Assembly (NCBI RefSeq): GCF_014698475.1 | Contig: NZ_JACJTB010000001.1 | Location: 496,001 to 560,000, forward strand | Length of the DNA: 64,000 nt | Direction of reading: 5' to 3' | Source of the DNA: Nostoc spongiaeforme FACHB-130 | Lineage (GTDB): Bacteria; Cyanobacteriota; Cyanobacteriia; Cyanobacteriales; Nostocaceae | Shown here: positions 56,754 to 64,000 of the stretch, in pieces | How the letters are laid out: each line of letters opens with the position of its first letter | How positions within the stretch are numbered: the first letter of the stretch is position 1 | Made by a program: the position numbers and the translations under genes | The notes under the pieces: generated by a model | What the model saw: only the letters and a program-made list of their open reading frames with translations | The model's database searches: none | What the model was told of the DNA's origin: nothing

Positions 56754-57074
56754 TTACACAAACATCTTTTTGAGAATCTTACAGGATACTTATAGCAGTC
56801 CTATTTGAGAAATGAACAAAAGAGATAAGGGAGACAAGGTAGACAAGCTTCATCGTCAAGTATGAAAGTGGGACTAGTATTTGTACTCAGCACTCAGCGA
56901 GAAGTTGCGTGCGCGGGTTCCCCGCGTTGAGCAAACTTCGGTGACTCAGCACTTTCAAGTTAGAGAAGACATTCCCAATTACGCAAAATCTCGGTACAAT
57001 AAAAATGCCCAGGGGGGGGATTTTTGAGTATGTTATCTTAAATAAGATAAAGATTAGTTACAATTATTAAAACT
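56754..57074. other. Spacer between divergent uppP and DUF3120 genes
   Basis: Both promoters must lie in these 321 bases. It contains a GGGAGACAAGGTAGACAAGC repeat (about 56830), CAGCACTCAGC repeats, a GCGGGTTCCCCGCG hairpin (about 56914) and an octameric palindrome at 57033. No gene is seen. Confidence 0.55.
57033..57050. promoter_or_regulatory. Palindrome upstream of the DUF3120 gene
   Basis: TTATCTTA-AA-TAAGATAA is a perfect 8-bp inverted repeat with a 2-base centre, 24 bases before the presumed start at 57075. Its position fits an operator or an early-transcript stem. No regulator is known; this is inference from symmetry. Confidence 0.35.
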
Positions 57075-57854
57075 TTGATTAATAACACATTGTTTACTTA
57101 CAACGCCTCTACCACCACTATTGATAAGAAATTATCTGTAAAGAACCCTGCTTCGCTGGGTATAGAAGAATTAGAATCTACACTTTCTGCGTCGCCATCT
57201 TTACCATTGTTAATATCGTCCCGACAAACTTGGCTAGTGTTGGCGGCGGCGGTGTTTTTAGTCTCAGTGCCAGTATTTATTGAAGCACCACTGGTGCGAT
57301 CGCTACCCAGCCTCAGTTTAGCCATGACTGGATTTTGGGTATGGTTGAGTTTTCGCTTAATGTCTCGTCCTGCAACATACCTCTGGGGGGATTTACTCTT
57401 AGGCTTTAGTTGGAGTTGGTTAGCAGGGGCAATTTATTGGGGTTGGTTGCGTTGGGAACCTTTGTGGCATTTACCAGTAGAATCTATCGGCTTACCCTTT
57501 GCTTGTTGGTGTCTGGTAAGAAACTGGTGCAAGGTTGGTAGTTGGTTTTATTTAGGTTCTTTATTCGGTACAGTTTTAACCGATGTATATTTCTATATAG
57601 TTGATTTAATGCCCTATTGGCGACAAATCATGCAAGTCGAACCTGATAGTGTGTCGGCGATTTTACAAGCTGCCGTTACTCAAGTCCGTACACCTTGGGG
57701 TCAAACTTGGGCTGTAGCGTTGGCATTAGTATTACTCACCGCCGGAATTTTACCTTTACGTAACCAGCAAAAACACTGGTTTGCATTTGGCGGCGCAGTG
57801 TTAAGTACTATTTTGGTAGATAGTTTATTTTTACTAGCTGCTTTAGTTGCGTAA
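57075..57854 (+). CDS. DUF3120 membrane protein, 259 aa
   Basis: Six or so membrane helices are visible from about residue 52 on (TWLVLAAAVFLVSVPVFIEA, LLLGFSWSWLAGAIYWGWLR, LGSLFGTVLTDVYFYIV, WAVALALVLLTAGILPL and the last at 238-258). The DUF3120 pattern WGWLRWEPLWHLPVESIGLP is present. The family is cyanobacterial/plastid-related and of unknown function. The only upstream start in frame is TTG 57075; no ATG precedes the first membrane helix, so a TTG or another rare start must be used. It is divergent from uppP. Confidence 0.8.
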   Translation: MINNTLFTYNASTTTIDKKLSVKNPASLGIEELESTLSASPSLPLLISSRQTWLVLAAAVFLVSVPVFIEAPLVRSLPSLSLAMTGFWVWLSFRLMSRPATYLWGDLLLGFSWSWLAGAIYWGWLRWEPLWHLPVESIGLPFACWCLVRNWCKVGSWFYLGSLFGTVLTDVYFYIVDLMPYWRQIMQVEPDSVSAILQAAVTQVRTPWGQTWAVALALVLLTAGILPLRNQQKHWFAFGGAVLSTILVDSLFLLAALVA

Positions 57855-58045
57855 AGTCACAAAATTTCTGGGTTGGCTAAGGTTGGATCAACTATCAAAT
57901 AACTGCAACATCAGTAGTTAATTATTCATAAAATCTGCTCAAAAAGCTGTAAACTTGTGGCGATCGCACTTCGGGGATATCTCTGCAACTCTCTAAATAT
58001 CAGGATTTACAAGTTCTTGTTGGTAATTTTTGAGCAGAGGTATTT

Positions 58046-58861
58046 ATGACTGAAATTAACATTGAAAATCTGCCACTTTGGGTACAAGAAAGAGACATCG
58101 TACTTAAATACAATACTCAGGCGACATGGCGTTATGGTGAGCAACCAGATTACACCCGCTCTAATGAGAATTTAGCTAAAGAAAGTCTGTGTAATCATCC
58201 AGCAAATTCCCTGGAAAAACTTGTCCAGAATTTGGTCAGAACTTTCGACATTGAAGCTAATTTCAAAACAAATCCTCAAGAGTGGTTGTCTGTAGTTCAA
58301 GATAAATTTCGGATGAGTACCAATGGCGGAACTAGCTATACATTAGAGGATTTAGTTCAGGCAGGTACTTACAAACTTTTGATTGGCAAGACCCAGCACT
58401 ATCAAGCTCCCCAAGAAGATTTTGAATCTTCTACTCAGCTATTTCACACTGCATTTCCCGATGGTTTTTTGTGGGAAGTATTAGAAGTTTATTCTGCACC
58501 TCCTACCATTGCTTTTAAATGGAGGCATTGGGGACATTTTCGCGGTAATTTTAAAGATTATGTTCCGACTGGGCAGATGATTGAAGTAGTGGGGATGAGT
58601 ATTGTTCAAGTAACAGAAAACTGCAAAATTCTGTCTTTAGAACACTATTACGACAATGGAAAATTTCTCAATCAATTAACTTCTGGCGGCAAAATGGGCA
58701 ATGCTACTCAACAGCAGCTAACCCCAGCAGGAACACCATCAGCTAATTCTGGGAAAACAACTTTTTTGGGTTTTTTCCGGCGCTTCTTACCAAATAGAAC
58801 CAAACCAGCATCAGCTAATACAAACGTTAGTGGTTGTCCATTTGCTGCTTTATTACGTTAA
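58046..58861 (+). CDS. SnoaL-like (NTF2-fold) domain protein, 271 aa
   Basis: ATG 58046 follows a GAGCAGAGG ribosome-binding stretch. The middle of the protein (about 100-210: LVQAGTYKLLIGKTQHYQ, TAFPDGFLWEVLEVYSAPPT and AFKWRHWGHFRGNF) has the alternating pattern of SnoaL-like polyketide-cyclase/ester-cyclase NTF2 folds. The C-terminus is a low-complexity linker followed by KTTFLGFFRRFLPNR and SGCPFAALLR, which might be a membrane- or partner-binding tail. No catalytic residues can be assigned with confidence. It is transcribed alone. Confidence 0.65.
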   Translation: MTEINIENLPLWVQERDIVLKYNTQATWRYGEQPDYTRSNENLAKESLCNHPANSLEKLVQNLVRTFDIEANFKTNPQEWLSVVQDKFRMSTNGGTSYTLEDLVQAGTYKLLIGKTQHYQAPQEDFESSTQLFHTAFPDGFLWEVLEVYSAPPTIAFKWRHWGHFRGNFKDYVPTGQMIEVVGMSIVQVTENCKILSLEHYYDNGKFLNQLTSGGKMGNATQQQLTPAGTPSANSGKTTFLGFFRRFLPNRTKPASANTNVSGCPFAALLR

Positions 58862-59554
58862 TCTCCGCACTGGGTGTCAGGGTTTAAGGGTGTAGGGGTG
58901 TCTGACAAGTGTAGGTTTTTTACGTTATGCCCCATAGGGTTTAGGGGTGTAAGGGTGTGAGGGGGATGGAACTCTGATTAAATTGTGATTTTTAGAGTCG
59001 CTACTTATCACTCTGTTAAAAACCTACTCTTGTGAGTGTAGTGGTGTAGGGGCTGACAGGTGTAACTTTTTTTCCTTCCCTACACCGCAAATCCTTGATG
59101 TTTCATCTTCAAATTTCCCGGTGGAGCTTTACAAAAAGTTACAAAGTTATCAAACAGTAAATTCAGGCTGCAATTCTGGCGTTATTCTGCCAGGAAGCAA
59201 TATCAGCGAACAAGCAAGAGTATCCTAGCCAGCGTTGTAGGAAGCACAGCACATCTGTGGCGATGTCAGTAAGTCAGAGAAGTAAAATAATTTTTGCCAA
59301 AAATAGTGTCAAACCCAGTAACAGTAAATATTGTGGATATTAATACGCTGTATATTAGTTTCTGATGACTGCTGTGTGTTGATTGAGCGATCAGTTCCTA
59401 GTCAAGAGTCGCTATTGCTGTTATCGGCTGTGCCGAGTTGTAGCAACTGGCGTTGAAAAATCAAGAGTCATAACTATGCCTCAAAGATTATAAACTGTTG
59501 ACAGCTGTCAGCTTAAAGCCATTATTCAGTTTGATGGAAAGAGGTAAAAAAGTC
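58862..59554. other. Long spacer upstream of psbU with G-rich simple repeats
   Basis: 58862-59095 is made of degenerate GGGTGTAGGGGTGT/TACACC repeats on both strands, including AGTGTAGGTTTTTTACG-like pieces. From 59100 on the sequence is normal and should carry the psbU promoter and a long leader. I see no open frame with family resemblance. Confidence 0.5.
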
Positions 59555-59983
59555 GTGAAAAGATTGGTGCGTTTATTAACAGTATTTAGTTTGTTGCTGG
59601 GTTGCTGGGGATGGTTAGGTACAACAGGTGTAGCCCAAGCTGCTGGGATCAACAGTTTGGCTTTACCACAAGTGCCTGTTTTAGCAGTGGAGTTACGTAA
59701 CCGGGCAGATCAAAAGTTAGCAACGGAATTTGGTAAAAAAATTGATTTAAACAACACCAATGTCCGCGCTTTCCAAAATTACCCCGGTTTGTATCCTACC
59801 CTGGCTAGGAAAATCATCCAAAATGCTCCCTACAAAAGTGTAGAAGATGTGCTGAATATTGAAGGATTGAGCGATCGCCAAAAACAAATCCTCCAAGATA
59901 ATTTCGACAACTTCACCGTTACCGAACTAGAATCAGTCTTCAACGAAGGAGACGATCGCTTTAACAACGGTATCTACAGATAA
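59555..59983 (+). CDS. psbU: Photosystem II extrinsic protein PsbU (12 kDa)
   Basis: PsbU sits on the lumenal side of photosystem II and stabilises the oxygen-evolving manganese cluster with PsbO and PsbV. The signature regions are present: [38 protein letters not shown] and [20 protein letters not shown] (a helix-hairpin-helix pair), ending [12 protein letters not shown] lumen-type signal peptide with AQA cleavage precedes it. I choose GTG 59555 because GAGG lies 10 bases upstream and the signal peptide then has the usual length. An in-frame ATG at 59534 and TTG at 59498 are alternatives. A terminator follows. Confidence 0.96.
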   Translation: MKRLVRLLTVFSLLLGCWGWLGTTGVAQAAGINSLALPQVPVLAVELRNRADQKLATEFGKKIDLNNTNVRAFQNYPGLYPTLARKIIQNAPYKSVEDVLNIEGLSDRQKQILQDNFDNFTVTELESVFNEGDDRFNNGIYR

Positions 59984-60016
59984 GCTCAATTATCGTTAAT
60001 GTAGACATATAGTAGT

Positions 60017-60045
60017 CCACTCCCAAAAATTGGGAGTGGTTCTCT
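60017..60045 (+). terminator. Terminator after psbU
   Basis: CCACTCCCA (60017-60025) and TGGGAGTGG (60031-60039) form a perfect 9-bp GC-rich stem with a 5-base loop, followed by TTCTCTT. Confidence 0.75.
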
Positions 60046-60100
60046 TAATCCACAAGAATTCAGGAGTCAGGAGTCAGAATCAACTCTAGACTTAGTAAAA

Positions 60101-60128
60101 TCCAAAATCCAAAATCCAAAATCCAAAA
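60101..60128. repeat. STRR heptamer array TCCAAAA before nadB
   Basis: Four exact TCCAAAA units end four bases before the presumed nadB start. Upstream, AGGAGTC units (about 60061-60076) form a second short array. Confidence 0.85.
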
Positions 60129-60132
60129 TTTT

Positions 60133-61815
60133 TTGACTTTGCCTGAAATAGAAATTCCTCGCCAATTTGATGTGATAGTAGTCGGCGCTGGCGCTGCTGG
60201 ACTGTACACTGCGTTGTGTTTACCAGAGTCTTTGCAAGTCGGCTTAATTACTAAAGAAACTGTTACTTTGTCTGCTAGTGATTGGGCGCAAGGCGGGATT
60301 GCGGCGGCGATCGCTCCTGAAGATTCGCCACAGTTGCACATTGAAGATACAATTCAAGCGGGTGCTGGTTTGTGCGATCGGCAAGCTGTAGAATTTCTCG
60401 CCCAAGAAGCCCCTAACTGTATTCAATCTTTGGTAAATTTGGGCGTAGCTTTTGACCGTCATGGTAACGCCTTAGCTTTAACTTTAGAAGCCGCCCATTC
60501 TCGTAACCGCGTGCTTCATGCTGCTGACACCACCGGTCGAGAAGTCACAACTACTTTAACAGCGCAAGTATTACATCGCCAAAATATTCAAGTTATTCAG
60601 CAAGCTTTAGCATTGAGTCTGTGGCTAGAACCCGAAACAAATCGCTGTCAAGGAATCTGCCTGTTTTATCAAGGTGAAATTACGTGGGTAAAAGCTAAAG
60701 CTGTAGTTCTCGCTACTGGTGGCGGTGGTCAAGTTTTTGCCCAAACAACTAACCCCGCCGTCAGTACAGGTGATGGGGTAGCGATCGCTTGGCGGGCTGG
60801 GGCTATTCTGCGAGATTTGGAATTTGTGCAGTTTCACCCCACAGCCTTAACGAAACCAGGTGCAGATCGCTTTTTAATTAGTGAAGCTGTCAGAGGTGAA
60901 GGCGCACATTTGGTTGATGATACCGGGCGAAGGTTCGCTTTTGACTATCACCCCGCCGGGGAACTCGCACCCAGAGATGTGGTGAGTCGAGCGATTTTTA
61001 GCCATTTGCAAAAAACTGCGGTTGATCCAGCTACCGCTCATGTCTGGCTAGATATGCGCCCCATCCCGGCTGACAAAATTCAACATCGCTTTCCCAACAT
61101 CATCAAAGTTTGTCAGCGTTGGGGAATTGATGTGTTTCATGAACCAATTCCGGTTGCGCCTGCGGCGCATTACTGGATGGGTGGAATTGTGGCCGATTTA
61201 CAAAATCACACAAATATTCCGGGTTTATACGCTGTCGGTGAAACTGCGAGTACGGGAGTACACGGAGCCAATCGTTTAGCGAGTAACTCTTTACTAGAAT
61301 GTATTGTGTTTGGCGCACAGATGGCAAATATTCAATTGACAGATGTGGAATTGCAACCAGAGTTGTCAGAGTTATCTGTGCGGGAATTTAATTTAGATGA
61401 AAATGCTTGGCAAACCCAGCAAGCACAAATAGCAGCATTGCGGGAGAAATTACCCCGTTTAGTGTGGCAAAGTGCTGGGATTTGTCGAGAACAAGCAAGA
61501 TTAAACGAAGCGATCGCAACTATTGAATCTTGGCAGCAAGATTTTGCTATTTTACCTTTGAGCAAATTCTTGCTTTCTTTGCGTGCCAACGAAACTGTGA
61601 AGTTCCAAACTCTGGGTATAGAACGCCAATTAAGACTTTGGGCAGAAACTCGCAATCTACTAGATGTGGCTGATTTAATTCTCAGAAGTGCTGCTTTCAG
61701 GACAGAAAGCCGGGGCGGACACTACCGCATCGATTACCCAGAACCCAATCCACATTGGCAAATGCACACAATCGTACAAGCACTTCATTGGAGTAAATCC
61801 ATACCTGTAAGTTAG
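60133..61815 (+). CDS. nadB: L-aspartate oxidase
   Basis: It oxidises L-aspartate to iminoaspartate, the first step of de novo NAD synthesis. The FAD-binding start is FDVIVVGAGAAGLYTALCLP, followed by DWAQGGIAAAIAPEDS and EAAHSRNRVLHAADTTGREV. Later come FVQFHPTAL, SEAVRGEGAHLVDDTGRRFA, APRDVVSRAI, AAHYWMGGIVADLQ and GVHGANRLASNSLLECIVFG. The length is 560 residues, slightly longer than the E. coli enzyme. The start is TTG 60133 or TTG 60139, since no ATG occurs before the FAD loop. No nadA or nadC is near. Confidence 0.95.
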   Translation: MTLPEIEIPRQFDVIVVGAGAAGLYTALCLPESLQVGLITKETVTLSASDWAQGGIAAAIAPEDSPQLHIEDTIQAGAGLCDRQAVEFLAQEAPNCIQSLVNLGVAFDRHGNALALTLEAAHSRNRVLHAADTTGREVTTTLTAQVLHRQNIQVIQQALALSLWLEPETNRCQGICLFYQGEITWVKAKAVVLATGGGGQVFAQTTNPAVSTGDGVAIAWRAGAILRDLEFVQFHPTALTKPGADRFLISEAVRGEGAHLVDDTGRRFAFDYHPAGELAPRDVVSRAIFSHLQKTAVDPATAHVWLDMRPIPADKIQHRFPNIIKVCQRWGIDVFHEPIPVAPAAHYWMGGIVADLQNHTNIPGLYAVGETASTGVHGANRLASNSLLECIVFGAQMANIQLTDVELQPELSELSVREFNLDENAWQTQQAQIAALREKLPRLVWQSAGICREQARLNEAIATIESWQQDFAILPLSKFLLSLRANETVKFQTLGIERQLRLWAETRNLLDVADLILRSAAFRTESRGGHYRIDYPEPNPHWQMHTIVQALHWSKSIPVS

Positions 61816-62049
61816 TTACTGATCAACTACAACCTTTCTTGATAGGTTGCGACTGCATATTAATGATTGACTATAGCAGTCAAAGTATTTGTGAGTACTA
61901 TGTTTGCAGCTGAAACTCTTGAAAATACTGATATCAATTCAAAATTCAAAAAAGCTAGGTATCACAGGGATTTGAAACTGTGTATTTATCGCATTCTTTT
62001 TTTCAAATTGGTATGAGTTCCTAATCAACACTCAGCACTTTGCCATGCG

Positions 62050-62310
62050 TTAGCGTGTACCACTACCGTGCTGGCTATCAGGAAGGCCATAGTTTGGCGG
62101 CACATATACATCTGTTAACTTCTGAGAATTAGCATTAGAGCTTTTAGCACTGTTGTTTTCTGTGTTAGTCAAAGCATTAGCCACTAAATCGTGAAAATTT
62201 GCTCTAGCATCAGCAATTTTCGGAATCGCTAAACAAGCAGCTACACACAGTATCAAAATACTGGTGATTTTTAAGTTAGTCGTCATCAAGTTTTGATCTA
62301 TTTTTTGCAT
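62050..62310 (-). CDS. Small secreted protein of unknown function, 86 aa
   Basis: A signal peptide (hydrophobic ITSILILCVAACLAIP, cleavage near ADA|RA) is followed by about 50 residues rich in Asn, Ser and Ala (ENNSAKSSNANSQK, DVYVPPNYGLPDS). ATG 62310 is used; ATG 62286 also fits and would begin MTTNLK. A conserved-looking DVYVPPNYGLP ending suggests a real small exported protein, but I do not recognise a family. Confidence 0.55.
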   Translation of the reverse strand: MQKIDQNLMTTNLKITSILILCVAACLAIPKIADARANFHDLVANALTNTENNSAKSSNANSQKLTDVYVPPNYGLPDSQHGSGTR

Positions 62311-62946
62311 TCTGATTTCACCCAGTACTTTTTTTACCTACATCCGATGCGGAATTAGTTTCGTGGAAAAATTAAACTTTAGTAAAAATTTTTATTTCTC
62401 AGAAAAATTTTTGAGTAAAAAACTTGGGGCAGAAAATCTGCTCAACACTTAAGAAATATACCTAAAGGTTGCTGACAGACATCAGCCAAAAGTTAGAACT
62501 CATAAGGATGATGCTGTTAGATGTTCGTTAATTACCTCTAAAGTCAGACACAGAAATATAAAATCTTAATAAATTCTTTATATTTCTGCGTTGAAATCCC
62601 ACCTTGGCTTGTAGCAAATAATACCAAAAATCTCAGTATTTCCGAGGTAAGTTGGATACATTTCCGTAAAAACCAGGGATTAACAGTACAAAAATGGCTC
62701 ATTTCGTGATTTCTTTATCAAAATTTAATTTATGAAACTAAGTATAATTCAAAATTAGTTTAAGTAGTGTTACTCATATATAAATTTTTAGACTAAATAA
62801 ATCACAATACAATAAATCTTTACACAGCCAGTACAATACAATTGTACTATAAAAATACAGACATAAAACATTCAGCCATTGGTCACAATGACTGAGACTA
62901 TTGTCTATTGTAAAAATTACTGATTTTTTTAATTTTTGCTGCCCGA
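62311..62946. other. AT-rich spacer
   Basis: There are 636 strongly AT-rich bases between the small secreted protein and the GGDEF gene. I found no open frame, tandem repeat or strong hairpin. Short CTGATATCAATTC-type direct repeats and TATAAAT-like stretches are the only features. Confidence 0.5.
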
Positions 62947-64000
62947 TCAAGTCAATTCATATCGGTTTTTACCTAAGTGTTTAGCTCGGTACATGGCTGA
63001 ATCTGCTTGTTTAATCAGGGTTTCTGCATCTTGGCTATTTGTCGGATAAACACTGATGCCAATACTGGCAGAAATTTTAGTGGTGTATCCTGACAGCACA
63101 ATTGGTTCGGTTAGGCTGGCGAGAATTTTTTCTGCAACTCTAGCCGCCACTGAAACTTCAGGAATTGCGCGGAGAATGACTGTAAATTCATCACCACCCA
63201 GCCTGGAGACAGTATCACTGCCGCGCAAACAATTACTGAGTCTTTGGGAAACAATCACCAACAAGCGATCGCCCATATCATGCCCCAAAGTATCGTTAAT
63301 ATGTTTAAAGCCATCCAAGTCAATAAACAGCAGTCCCAGCAACAAGTTGTTGTTTTGCGACCACTGTAAAGATTCTTGAAGTTGTTCTATAAAGAATTTG
63401 CGATTCGATAAGCCTGTCAGGGGATCGTGATAAGCCAGATACCGTAAATGGTCTTCTTTGAGTTTTAATTCTGTATTAGAGCGAAATAACTCAGCCGCAG
63501 TACGTCGTAGTTCTTCTTCCATCAGCTTGCGCTGGGTAATATCTCGAATCACTCCCACTAAGAAAAAATTACCAGCCGCATCTTTGTGGAGCGATCGCTT
63601 CGTGGCAATTAAATGGGTTTGACCCGCAGCATCAGTAAATTCTTCTTCATTTTCGCGCGGTTTTTGGGTGAGAAATACTAAATTATCTTGTTCTCGAAAA
63701 ACATCAGCTTCATGGCGAGGGAAAAATTCATAATATGACTTTTCCAGCAACAAGCTATCAGGATAACCAATGAATTGGCAGTAAGCATCATTTAAAACAA
63801 TCCACTGATGTTTTTCATTTTTGACAAAAATTGGGTCAGGAATAGAATTAATGACTTGATGTAAAAACTCCTTAGAACGTTTCAATTCTTCCTGCATATA
63901 TGCAATATGAATAATCATCCAAATAGAGGCACTAATAAAGCCAAGAGTTGCCGGAATTAATGGCAGCCACCACCCCAGTAAAAAAGCTATATAACTACTC
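62947..64000 (-). CDS. Membrane-anchored PAS-GGDEF diguanylate cyclase (5' end outside window)
   Basis: The minus-strand frame is open to the window edge, so the ATG at 63918 is probably internal. Upstream codons give SSYIAFLLGWWLPLIPATLG, then FISASIWMIIHIAYMQ, two membrane helices like those that follow CHASE2 domains. A PAS/PAC unit follows (VINSIPDPIFVKNEKHQWIV ... GVIRDITQRKLMEEE), then a GGDEF domain: DPLTGLSNRKFF, LFIDLDGFKHINDTLGHDMG and RLGGDEFTVIL. The inhibitory I-site RGSD lies exactly five residues before GGDEF. All cyclase residues are present, so c-di-GMP synthesis with product feedback is expected. The CHASE2 part is a guess that the next sequence would settle. Confidence 0.9.
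   Translation of the reverse strand, partial: SSYIAFLLGWWLPLIPATLGFISASIWMIIHIAYMQEELKRSKEFLHQVINSIPDPIFVKNEKHQWIVLNDAYCQFIGYPDSLLLEKSYYEFFPRHEADVFREQDNLVFLTQKPRENEEEFTDAAGQTHLIATKRSLHKDAAGNFFLVGVIRDITQRKLMEEELRRTAAELFRSNTELKLKEDHLRYLAYHDPLTGLSNRKFFIEQLQESLQWSQNNNLLLGLLFIDLDGFKHINDTLGHDMGDRLLVIVSQRLSNCLRGSDTVSRLGGDEFTVILRAIPEVSVAARVAEKILASLTEPIVLSGYTTKISASIGISVYPTNSQDAETLIKQADSAMYRAKHLGKNRYELT

Overview
The window is a chromosomal segment of a filamentous, probably heterocyst-forming cyanobacterium (Nostocales-like). The reasons are: many HIP1 octamers (GCGATCGC) in genes and spacers; short tandem heptamer repeats (STRR type) in spacers; a photosystem II extrinsic protein gene (psbU); a LexA operator of the cyanobacterial type directly in front of lexA; a kdp operon with the extra small gene kdpG and a kinase-less KdpD, as known from Anabaena; and several cyanobacteria-specific families (DUF3120, DUF928, TIGR03279-type radical SAM-like protein). 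All assignments come from reading motifs by eye; no database search was run.

Layout. 1-17.6 kb (+ strand) is a surface/signalling island. It holds the 3' end of one filamentous-haemagglutinin-type exoprotein, an LRV-repeat protein, a complete second exoprotein, a secreted protein with two tandem pilin-GH-like domains, an internally deleted haemagglutinin relic, a secreted TPR-CHAT (caspase-like) protein, a secreted repeat-bearing DUF928 protein, a CHASE2 hybrid histidine kinase and an overlapping response-regulator kinase. 17.8-24.7 kb holds a small membrane protein, tRNA-Thr(UGU), argF, lexA with its operator, and an incomplete Dnd-type (DNA phosphorothioation) set: an SF2 helicase, a 57-aa protein and a DndD-like ATPase. 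24.8-29 kb has a small gene pair with one broken member, glyS and murD. 29.3-35.9 kb has an unknown gene, an EgtD-like methyltransferase, a nitrilase-fold protein with altered catalytic residues, an aldehyde dehydrogenase whose two ends lie in heptamer repeats, an unknown gene and a SprT/M48-like metalloprotease.

36-42.8 kb (- strand) is kdpA-kdpB-kdpG-kdpC, then an antisense retropepsin-like gene, then the short kdpD. A multi-family tandem repeat block sits between kdpA and kdpB. 43.2-50.9 kb (- strand) is a signalling cluster: a CBS-10xPAS histidine kinase, overlapped by a REC-EAL phosphodiesterase, followed by a REC-histidine kinase. 51.2-56.7 kb carries a GHL10-type glycosidase, the radical SAM-like protein and uppP. 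57-61.8 kb carries DUF3120, a SnoaL-like protein, psbU and nadB. The right edge has a small secreted protein and the 3' part of a membrane-anchored PAS-GGDEF diguanylate cyclase that runs out of the window.

Best candidates for something undescribed: (i) the 1-17.6 kb exoprotein/CHAT/DUF928/CHASE2-kinase island, which looks like an envelope-sensing and secreted-protease module; (ii) the helicase-small protein-DndD set without dndB, dndC or dndE; (iii) the nitrilase-fold protein lacking the Cys and Lys of the catalytic triad, next to an aldehyde dehydrogenase; (iv) heptamer repeats that supply start codons and C-terminal codons of genes.
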